NCBI RefSeq assembly: GCF_000310145.2
Contig: NZ_AMXA01000027.1
Location: 1-52,852 of the forward strand
Length of the DNA stretch: 52,852 nucleotides
Direction: 5' to 3'
Origin: Thauera sp. 28
GTDB taxonomy: Bacteria; Pseudomonadota; Gammaproteobacteria; Burkholderiales; Rhodocyclaceae
The notes under the pieces were generated by a model. That model made no database searches. It was given only the letters and a program-made list of their open reading frames with translations, and was not told the origin of the DNA. Position 1 is the first letter of the stretch; each line of letters starts with the position of its first letter. Position numbers and translations under genes: made by a program. Below, piece by piece: positions 46,256 through 52,852 of this stretch.

Positions 46256-48454
46256 ATGGAAATCAAGGTCAACTTTCTCGACAAGCTCCGCCTGGAGGCC
46301 AGGTTCGACGACTTCACGGTCATCGCCGACCAGCCGATCCGCTACAAGGGCGACGGCTCGGCGCCCGGCCCCTTCGACTACTTCCTGGCGTCGTCAGCCT
46401 TGTGTGCGGCCTACTTCGTGAAGCTGTACTGCGAGACGCGCAACATCCCCACCGACAACATCCGCCTGTCGCAGAACAACATCGTCGATCCGGAAAACCG
46501 CTACAAGCAGATCTTCAAGATCCTCGTCGAACTGCCCGAGGACATCTCCGCCGCCGACCGCCAGGGCATCCTGCGCTCGATCGAGCGCTGCACCGTCAAG
46601 CGGGTGGTACAGACCGGGCCGGAGTTCGTGATCGAGGAGGTGGCGAACCTGGACGCCGATGCCCAGGCCCTGCTGACGCTGAAGCCGGATGCGGACGCCC
46701 ACACCTACATCCTCGGCAAGGACCTGCCGCTCGAGCAGACCATCGCCAACATGTCGAAGGTGCTGGCGGACCTGGGCATCAGGATCGAGATCGCGTCGTG
46801 GCGCAATCTGGTGCCCAACGTGTGGTCGCTGCACATCCGCGACGCGCACTCGCCAATGTGCTTCACCAATGGCAAGGGCGCGACCAAGGAAAGCGCGCTC
46901 GCCTCGGCGCTGGGCGAATACATCGAGCGGCTCAACTTCAACCACTTCTACAACGATCAGTTCTGGGGCGAAGACATCGCCAATGCGGCCTTCGTGCATT
47001 ACCCGAACGAGCGCTGGTTCAAGCCCGGCCGCAGGGACGCGCTGCCGGCCGGCCTGCTCGACGACTATTGCCGGGCGATCTACGACCCCGAAGGCGAACT
47101 GCGCGCCTCGCACCTTTACGACACCAACTCGGGCAACATCGAGCGCGGCATCTGCGCCCTGCCCTATGTCCGCCAGTCCGACGGCGAAGTGGTGTATTTC
47201 CCCACCAATCTCACCGACAACCTCTTCCTCAGCAATGGCATGAGCGCCGGCAACACGCTTGCCGAGGCGCAGGTGCAGTGCCTGTCGGAGATCTTCGAGC
47301 GCGCAGTGAAGCGCGAGATCATCGAGCGCGAGATCGCGCTGCCCGACGTGCCGGCGGAAGTATTGGCCAAGTACCCTGGGATCATGGCCGGCATCGAGGA
47401 GCTGGAGCGGCAGGGCTTTCCCGTGCTGGTGAAGGATGCATCGCTGGGCGGGGTCTATCCGGTGATGTGCGTGACCCTGATGAACCCGCGCACGAGTGGC
47501 GTGTTCGCCTCGTTCGGCGCCCACCCGAGCCTGGAGGTAGCGCTCGAGCGCTGTCTGACCGAACTGCTGCAGGGGCGCAGCTTCGAAGGCCTCAACGACC
47601 TGCCCCCGCCCACCTTCGAAACCGCTGCAGTCACCGAGCCGCACAACTTCGTCGAGCACTTCATCGACTCCAGTGGCGTGGTGTCGTGGCGCTTCTTCAG
47701 CGCCAGGGCCGAGCACGACTTCGTCGAGTGGGACTTCTCAGGCCATGGGGAGAATTCCAACGCCGACGAGGCCGCGACCCTGTTCGGTATCCTCGCGGAC
47801 CTGGGCAAGGAGGCGTACATGGCGGTGCACGACCAGCTCGGCGCCATCGCCTGCCGCATCCTCGTGCCGGGCTATTCCGAGGTCTATCCGGTGGAAGACC
47901 TGATCTGGGACAACACCAACAAGGCGCTGCGCTTCCGCGCCGACATCCTGAACCTGCACCGCCTCGACGACGACGCGCTCGAAGCCTTGCTCGAACGCCT
48001 GGAAGAGAGCGAACTCGACGACTATACCGACATCATCACGCTGATCGGCATCGAGTTCGACGAGAACACGGTGTGGGGGCAGCTGACGATTGTGGAGCTG
48101 AAACTGCTGATCCACCTCGCCCTGCAGCAGTTCGACGAGGCGAAGGAGTGCGTCGAGGCCTTGCTGCAGTACAACGAGAACACGGTCGATCGCGTGCTGT
48201 TCTACCGCGCCCTCGACGTGGTGCTGGAGGTGGTGCTGGACGACGAACTGGAACTGGACGACTACGTGGCCAATTTCCGCCGCATGTTCGGCAACGCACG
48301 CATGGATGCGGTGCTGGGCTCGGTGGATGGTAGCGTGCGCTTCCACGGCCTGACGCCGACGAGCATGAAGCTCGAAGGGCTCGACCGCCACCAGCGCCTG
48401 ATCGACAGCTACCGCAAGCTGCACGCGGCGCGCGCCGCGGTGGCGGCAGCATGA
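46256..48454 (+). CDS. OsmC domain / YcaO domain fusion protein
   Basis: 732 residues. The N-terminal OsmC-like domain (about 1-140) has GPFDYFLASSALCAAYFVKL, with one of the two OsmC peroxidatic-type Cys (about 50) visible. It is joined to a YcaO domain (about 180-560) with the ATP-binding blocks NGKGATKESALASALGEYIE (from 205) and AEAQVQCLSEIFERAVK. A helical, acidic C-terminal region (about 585-715, with LELDDYVANFRRMFGN) resembles the TPR-like tail of E. coli YcaO, where mutants affect ribosomal protein S12 methylthiolation. YcaO domains use ATP to activate amide carbonyls. The stop overlaps the modA start by four bases. Substrate unknown. Confidence 0.92.
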   Translation: MEIKVNFLDKLRLEARFDDFTVIADQPIRYKGDGSAPGPFDYFLASSALCAAYFVKLYCETRNIPTDNIRLSQNNIVDPENRYKQIFKILVELPEDISAADRQGILRSIERCTVKRVVQTGPEFVIEEVANLDADAQALLTLKPDADAHTYILGKDLPLEQTIANMSKVLADLGIRIEIASWRNLVPNVWSLHIRDAHSPMCFTNGKGATKESALASALGEYIERLNFNHFYNDQFWGEDIANAAFVHYPNERWFKPGRRDALPAGLLDDYCRAIYDPEGELRASHLYDTNSGNIERGICALPYVRQSDGEVVYFPTNLTDNLFLSNGMSAGNTLAEAQVQCLSEIFERAVKREIIEREIALPDVPAEVLAKYPGIMAGIEELERQGFPVLVKDASLGGVYPVMCVTLMNPRTSGVFASFGAHPSLEVALERCLTELLQGRSFEGLNDLPPPTFETAAVTEPHNFVEHFIDSSGVVSWRFFSARAEHDFVEWDFSGHGENSNADEAATLFGILADLGKEAYMAVHDQLGAIACRILVPGYSEVYPVEDLIWDNTNKALRFRADILNLHRLDDDALEALLERLEESELDDYTDIITLIGIEFDENTVWGQLTIVELKLLIHLALQQFDEAKECVEALLQYNENTVDRVLFYRALDVVLEVVLDDELELDDYVANFRRMFGNARMDAVLGSVDGSVRFHGLTPTSMKLEGLDRHQRLIDSYRKLHAARAAVAAA

Positions 48455-49212
48455 AGTGGCTCCGGAGTCTGTTGGTCGTGCTCGTCATGCTGGCGAGCAC
48501 GGGCGTGGCACAGGCGGAAAAGTTCACCATTGCCGCGGCATCCGACCTGCGCTTTGCGCTCGACGACATCATCGCACTCTATCGCCAGGCCCATCCTGCG
48601 CATCAGGTCGAAGTGATCTACGGCTCGTCGGGCAAGATGAGCACGCAGATCATCAACGGCGCGCCCTTCGACATCTTCTTCTCCGCCGACATCGCCTTCC
48701 CCCAGCGCCTGCACGCGCAGGGTTTCACCGCGACCGAACCAGCGGTCTATGCGCTCGGTCGCATCGTGCTGTGGAGCAACACCGTGGACGCCTCGGCGCT
48801 GACCCTGGCCGACCTGCCCACCCACCCCCGCATCCGCCGCATCGCCATCGCCCAGCCCGCCCATGCACCCTACGGGCAGCGTGCCCAGGAAGCGCTGCAG
48901 GCAGCCGGCGTGTGGGAGGCGGTGCAGGGCAAGCTGGTGTTCGGCGAGAACATCGCGCACACCGCGCAGATGGTGGAGTCGGGCGCCGCCGAGGTGGGCA
49001 TCATCGCCTTATCTTTGGCAAGATTTCCCGCGTTGGCCGAGCACCGCCACCACCTGATCGACGATGCCTTGCATGCACCGCTCACCCAGGGCTATGTGGT
49101 CACCACCCGCGGCGCGCGCAAGCCGGCGGTGACGGACTTCGCCGACTTCATGGAGACCGACGCTGCACACGCCATCATGGAACGCTACGGCTTCGTGATG
49201 CCCGGACGCTGA
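48451..49212 (+). CDS. modA: Molybdate ABC transporter, periplasmic binding protein
   Basis: 253 residues. Signal peptide (LLVVLVMLASTGVAQA), then AEKFTIAAASDLRFALDDII, where the AASDL stretch binds oxyanion. VIYGSSGKMSTQIINGAPFD and DIFFSADIAFPQRL are the other binding-site blocks of ModA. Near the C-terminus, SGAAEVGIIALSLARFPA. It starts within the stop of the OsmC-YcaO gene and is followed by modB after 18 bases. Delivers molybdate (or tungstate) for molybdopterin enzymes. Confidence 0.95.
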   Translation: MKWLRSLLVVLVMLASTGVAQAEKFTIAAASDLRFALDDIIALYRQAHPAHQVEVIYGSSGKMSTQIINGAPFDIFFSADIAFPQRLHAQGFTATEPAVYALGRIVLWSNTVDASALTLADLPTHPRIRRIAIAQPAHAPYGQRAQEALQAAGVWEAVQGKLVFGENIAHTAQMVESGAAEVGIIALSLARFPALAEHRHHLIDDALHAPLTQGYVVTTRGARKPAVTDFADFMETDAAHAIMERYGFVMPGR

Positions 49213-49230
49213 ACCTTTCCCTCCCGCCCC

Positions 49231-49920
49231 ATGCTCGGACTCGGCCCCCAGGACTGGCAGGCAATCGAAGTCACCTTCAAGCTCTGCCTGTACACCACCC
49301 TCATCCTGCTCGTCATCGCCACGCCGCTCGCCTGGTGGCTGGCGGCCGGGCGCTCCAACCTGCGCACCGCAGTACAGGCGGTGGTTGCGCTGCCGCTGGT
49401 GCTGCCGCCCACCGTGCTCGGCTTCTACCTGCTGGTCGCGCTCGGCCCGCGCGGTTTCGTGGGCAGCACGCTGGAAGACCTCGGCCTGACGCACCTGGCT
49501 TTCTCCTTCGAGGGCATCCTGCTGGCCTCGGTGCTGTACTCGATGCCCTTCGCCGTGCAACCCCTGCACGAGGCCTTCAGCCAGCTGGGCCGTCGCCCCG
49601 TGGAGGTGGCCAGCGCGCTGGGCGCGAACGCGGTGGACCGCTTCCTGACCGTGGTGTTGCCACTGACCCGCGGCGGTTTCGTGGTCGCCTTCACACTCAC
49701 CTTCGCCCACACGCTGGGCGAATTCGGCGTGATCCTGATGCTGGGCGGCAGCATCCCGGGCGAGACCAAGGTATTGTCGGTGCTGATCTACGACCACGCC
49801 GAAGCGCTCAACTACGACGCCGCGCATCGGCTGTCACTCGGCTTGCTGGTGTTCTCCTTCCTGACCCTGTTCGTGGTGTATGCCATCAACCGCAGGTTCC
49901 GCGTCGCCAGGGTGGGCTGA
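49231..49920 (+). CDS. modB: Molybdate ABC transporter permease
   Basis: 229 residues with five to six membrane segments. LPLVLPPTVLGFYLLVALGP and FSQLGRRPVEVASALGANAV are typical, the latter being the loop that docks into ModC. Its last base is one base before the modC start, giving tight coupling. Confidence 0.96.
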   Translation: MLGLGPQDWQAIEVTFKLCLYTTLILLVIATPLAWWLAAGRSNLRTAVQAVVALPLVLPPTVLGFYLLVALGPRGFVGSTLEDLGLTHLAFSFEGILLASVLYSMPFAVQPLHEAFSQLGRRPVEVASALGANAVDRFLTVVLPLTRGGFVVAFTLTFAHTLGEFGVILMLGGSIPGETKVLSVLIYDHAEALNYDAAHRLSLGLLVFSFLTLFVVYAINRRFRVARVG

Positions 49921-49921
49921 G

Positions 49922-51136
49922 ATGAGCACCACCTCACCTGCTCCCGCCGCTGCCCCCGCCAACGCCCCTGCAGAAGCCCCCTGCACGCAGCCGGCGTCGG
50001 CCATGCTGTCCGTGCGCGCCCTGCTGCAGCGCACCGGACTCACCCTCGATGTCGACGCCGCACTGCCGCTTGCCGGCGTCACCGCACTGTTCGGGCGCTC
50101 CGGCTGTGGCAAGACCAGCTTGCTGCGCGTGATCGCCGGACTCGACCGCGCCGCAGGCGCCGAAGTGCGCTTTGGCGACGCGCTCTGGCAGTACGGGCGC
50201 CACTTCGTGCCGCTGCACCGCCGCCGCATCGGGCTGGTGTTCCAGGAGCACAGCCTGCTCCCCCACCTGGGCGTGCGCGACAACCTGCTCTACGGCTATC
50301 GGCGCACCCCGCCCGCCGAACGCCGCCTGCACCTGCAGGAGGTGGTGGACATGCTGGAGATCGGCGAGCTGCTCGATCGCAGCATCGACAGGCTCTCGGG
50401 CGGCCAGCGCCAGCGCGTGTCGCTGGGACGCGCGCTGCTCACCAGCCCGCGCCTGATGCTGCTCGACGAACCGCTGTCAGCCCTGGATACGGCGACCAAG
50501 CGCGAGATCATGCCCTTCCTGTCGCGGCTGGCGGCCGAGGCCGGCATGCCGATCGTGATGGTCAGCCATGCCCCCGACGAGGTCGAGCGCCTCGCCGACC
50601 GCGTAGTGTTCATGCACGCCGGCCGCATCGAGCGCATCGAAACCCTGCGCCAGGCCCTCGCACGCGCCGACTCGCCGCTGTTCGCCGACGCGGGCGCGGT
50701 ATCGGTGCTCGAAGGTCTGCCCGGCGCAGCCGGCGCCCACGGCCTGCGCGCCTTCGGCCCCGAGGACGCGCGCCTGTGGTTGTCGGCGAGCGCTGCGGTA
50801 GCCGGCGAGGGACAGGCGGACGAAGCCTTCTCGGACCAGCCGCCGGCGGCCGGTACGGCCGCGCCGTCGCCGCGCAGATTGCAGCGCCTGCGCATCCTGG
50901 CACGCGACGTCAGCCTGGCCCTCGACGACCCCACCCGCATCAGCATCCAGAACCACCTGCGCGTCACCATCGAGCGCATCGACACCCATGCACCGGGTCG
51001 GGCACTGGTCTCCTGCCGCATGGCCGATGGCCAGCTGCTGCTTGCCGAAGTCACACCGTGGTCGGTCGCGCAGCTCGGCCTCGCGCCGGGGCAGCAGGTC
51101 TATGCGCTGATCAAGTCGGTGGCGCTGCTGGGCTGA
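49922..51136 (+). CDS. modC: Molybdate ABC transporter ATPase with C-terminal MOP/TOBE domain
   Basis: 404 residues. A low-complexity Ala/Pro N-terminal extension of about 28 residues is followed by Walker A FGRSGCGKTSLLRV, Q-loop VFQEHSLLPHLGV, signature LSGGQRQRVSLGRAL, Walker B LMLLDEPLSALD and switch MVSHAPDEV. The C-terminus (about 330-404) is a molybdate-binding MOP domain (DPTRISIQNHLRVTIERIDT, VTPWSVAQLGLAPGQQVYAL). It is longer than E. coli ModC (about 350), from the N-terminal extension and an Ala/Gly linker at about 280-325. Convergent with recD, 7 bases apart. Confidence 0.95.
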   Translation: MSTTSPAPAAAPANAPAEAPCTQPASAMLSVRALLQRTGLTLDVDAALPLAGVTALFGRSGCGKTSLLRVIAGLDRAAGAEVRFGDALWQYGRHFVPLHRRRIGLVFQEHSLLPHLGVRDNLLYGYRRTPPAERRLHLQEVVDMLEIGELLDRSIDRLSGGQRQRVSLGRALLTSPRLMLLDEPLSALDTATKREIMPFLSRLAAEAGMPIVMVSHAPDEVERLADRVVFMHAGRIERIETLRQALARADSPLFADAGAVSVLEGLPGAAGAHGLRAFGPEDARLWLSASAAVAGEGQADEAFSDQPPAAGTAAPSPRRLQRLRILARDVSLALDDPTRISIQNHLRVTIERIDTHAPGRALVSCRMADGQLLLAEVTPWSVAQLGLAPGQQVYALIKSVALLG

Positions 51137-51143
51137 ATCGCCT

Positions 51144-52852
51144 TCAGCGCCCCTCCAGCCGCGCGCGCAGTCCCGAGCTGCGCTGCGTCGGCCGCGCACA
51201 GGCGTCGATGAACACCGCGCCCGGCCCGGCCAGCGTGACCCGGCGCGCGGCGCGGGTGACGCCGGTGTACAGCAGCTCGCGACTGAGCACGCGGACCGAC
51301 TGCGCGGGCAGCACCATCAGCACCTCGTCGAACTCCGAGCCCTGGCTCTTGTGCACCGTAAGCGCGAAGGCGAGCGCGTGCTCGGGCAGGCGCAAGGGCG
51401 CGACGCGGCGGTAGCTGCCATCGGCCTGGGGGAAATGCACTGCGAGCTCGCCGCTGTCGTCCGCCAGACACAGGCCGACATCGCCGTTGTAGAGCCCGAG
51501 CAGGTAGTCGTTGCGCAGCACGATCACCGGGCGGCCGGCATACCAGGGCGAGGCGGCACCGGCCTCGGGCGGCAGGCCGAGCGCTGCGCGCAGGCGGCGT
51601 TCGAGGTGCGCATTGAGCGCTGCCAGGCCGCGCCCGCCCGCATGCACGGCGACCAGCACGCGGAAGCGGTCGAAGGCGGCAAACACGGCTTCGGGTGCGC
51701 CGCCCTTCACGCCCAACGCCCCGACAGCGGCAAAAAAGGCGGCATAGCCGGCCTCGATCGCGGCCACGGTCTGCGCGGCCGGGGGCTCATCTTCATCCTC
51801 GATCCAGCGCGCATCGGCGTCGGCGGCGGCACGCAGCCATTCGAGCGCCCCCTCGCCGCGGCCGGCACGAATGTCGGCAGCGAGGCGGCCGATGCCCGAG
51901 TCGGCGCGAAAGCGATGGCTCTCGGTGAGCCACACCACACAATCCTGCAGCGGGGCAGCCGGCGCCGGAGCCTCTTCGGCCAGCGCCAAACCAAGCGCTG
52001 CGCAACGCGCGCGCAGGCCGGCCCCGAACACCTGCTGTGCCGACAGGTCGGCAAACACCGCGCCCGCCTCCACCGCGGCGAGCTGGTCCTTGTCGCCGAG
52101 CAGCACCAGGCGCGCCCCCGCGGGCAGGGCGTCTACCAGGCGGGCGGCAAGGGCGAGGTCGAGCATCGAGGCCTCGTCCACCACCAGCACGTCGAGTGCG
52201 AGCGGGTTGCCAGCGTGGTGGCGGAAGCGGCCAGGCTCGGGGGTGACACCGAGCAGGCGGTGAACCGTGTAGGCCTCGCCCGGCAGCAAGGCGCGCAGGT
52301 GGGGCGGCAGCGCATCCGCGCGCCGGCGCAAGGCCTCGAGCATGCGCGCCGCGGCCTTGCCGGTGGGCGCAGCGAGCGCGATGCGCAGCGCCGGGTCGGT
52401 GTCGAGCAGGCAGGCCAGCAGGGCGGCGACGGTGGTGGTCTTGCCGGTGCCGGGGCCGCCGCTCACGACGGTGAGCCGGCTGCCAAGGGCAAGCGCCACG
52501 GCCAGCTTCTGCTGGTCGGGGCGGCCGTCGGCGCGCGGCGGGAAGAGGCTGTCGAGCAGCGTACGGTCCACCACCGCCGCCGATGGCGCAGCGGCACGGG
52601 CGCGCAGTGCGGCAGCGAGCGCGCGCTCCTGGTCGAAGTGGCGGCGCAGGTAGAGGCGGCCGTCGGCGTCGAGCACCAGCGGGTGCGCCGACGCCCCCGT
52701 GCGCGCTACCTGCGCCTCTGCCACCACGCCGCTGTCGAGCAATGCCGCACGCAGGCTGGGCAGGTCGTCCGCCGCGGCCGGCGGGGCCGGTGAGGCGCCA
52801 AGCGCCGCCAGCGGCACGCAGACGTGGCCGGCGGCCGTGGCGCGCGCCAACG
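51144..52852 (-). CDS. recD: RecBCD enzyme subunit RecD, 5' end cut by window edge
   Basis: At least 568 codons visible, open to the window edge. Superfamily 1B 5'-3' helicase, the fast motor of the RecBCD break-repair nuclease. Walker A is VVSGGPGTGKTTTVAALL, Walker B LVVDEASMLDLALAARLVDA, then LLGDKDQLAAVEAGAVFADL, WLTESHRFRADSGI, and the C-terminal FALTVHKSQGSEFDEVLMVL. A TTG near 52850 opens the visible frame but the true start is probably outside, as the family is commonly above 600 residues. recB and recC would be expected just upstream, beyond the window. Confidence 0.95.
   Translation of the reverse strand, partial: LARATAAGHVCVPLAALGASPAPPAAADDLPSLRAALLDSGVVAEAQVARTGASAHPLVLDADGRLYLRRHFDQERALAAALRARAAAPSAAVVDRTLLDSLFPPRADGRPDQQKLAVALALGSRLTVVSGGPGTGKTTTVAALLACLLDTDPALRIALAAPTGKAAARMLEALRRRADALPPHLRALLPGEAYTVHRLLGVTPEPGRFRHHAGNPLALDVLVVDEASMLDLALAARLVDALPAGARLVLLGDKDQLAAVEAGAVFADLSAQQVFGAGLRARCAALGLALAEEAPAPAAPLQDCVVWLTESHRFRADSGIGRLAADIRAGRGEGALEWLRAAADADARWIEDEDEPPAAQTVAAIEAGYAAFFAAVGALGVKGGAPEAVFAAFDRFRVLVAVHAGGRGLAALNAHLERRLRAALGLPPEAGAASPWYAGRPVIVLRNDYLLGLYNGDVGLCLADDSGELAVHFPQADGSYRRVAPLRLPEHALAFALTVHKSQGSEFDEVLMVLPAQSVRVLSRELLYTGVTRAARRVTLAGPGAVFIDACARPTQRSSGLRARLEGR

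Overview
The window is a GC-rich, densely packed chromosomal segment. It fits a free-living Betaproteobacterium of the Rhodocyclales (Thauera/Azoarcus-like). The grounds are gene content and style: a proteobacterial-type gshA with gshB, an OsmC-YcaO fusion, a complete liv cassette, PutA with an Lrp regulator, TRAP transport, a DUF6279-like lipoprotein, heavy G/C use at third codon positions, and dispersed TAGGAGCGGCGC-type palindromes. The genus is an inference. No rRNA, tRNA, CRISPR array, phage or intact insertion sequence was seen. Both window ends cut genes: yheS on the left and recD on the right.

Layout. (1) 1-9.3 kb is mostly minus strand: ABC-F ATPase YheS (cut), a divergent exported coiled-coil protein, a DsbA-like isomerase, a DMT permease, a lipoprotein, YhcB/ZapG, ApbE, GshB and GshA. 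(2) 9.5-13.8 kb holds an Lrp/AsnC regulator divergent from a 1241-residue PutA. (3) 14.0-20.1 kb, plus strand, holds livKHMGF for branched-chain amino acid uptake and a second DMT permease. (4) 20.1-26.7 kb, minus strand, is a signalling block: PAS histidine kinase, NarL-type regulator, Cache chemoreceptor, and a GAF-PAS-GGDEF-EAL protein. (5) 27-31 kb holds a patatin-like lipase and a minus-strand bioH-bioC-adenine methyltransferase operon with overlapping genes. (6) 31.4-38.7 kb holds a fused ACP/acyl-AMP ligase/acyltransferase, a CoA transferase and a UvrD-like helicase carrying an in-frame repeat insertion. (7) 38.7-46 kb holds a membrane diguanylate cyclase, a small caspase-like protease, a TRAP operon (dctPQM) overlapping a lipase-like hydrolase gene, and a LOG-family protein. 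(8) 46.3-51.1 kb holds an OsmC-YcaO fusion translationally coupled to modABC. RecD follows convergently.

How it fits together. Most operons are coupled by 1-8 nt stop/start overlaps: livH/M/G/F, kinase/regulator, bioH/bioC/methyltransferase, dctQ/dctM/hydrolase and osmC-ycaO/modA. Themes are amino-acid uptake and catabolism (liv, putA), thiol metabolism (gshA, gshB), environmental sensing with c-di-GMP, biotin synthesis and molybdate uptake. The most noteworthy observations are three sites of a REP-like palindromic repeat, one of them inside the helicase reading frame; a second, unrelated palindrome that appears to supply the start of apbE; the self-contained ACP-ligase-acyltransferase fusion; the OsmC-YcaO/modABC coupling; the orphan adenine methyltransferase in the biotin operon; and the solitary caspase-like protein.

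No intergenic gap exceeds 300 bases. The largest (26741-27026, 31077-31368 and 40462-40758) are divergent promoter regions; the second is mostly repeat.
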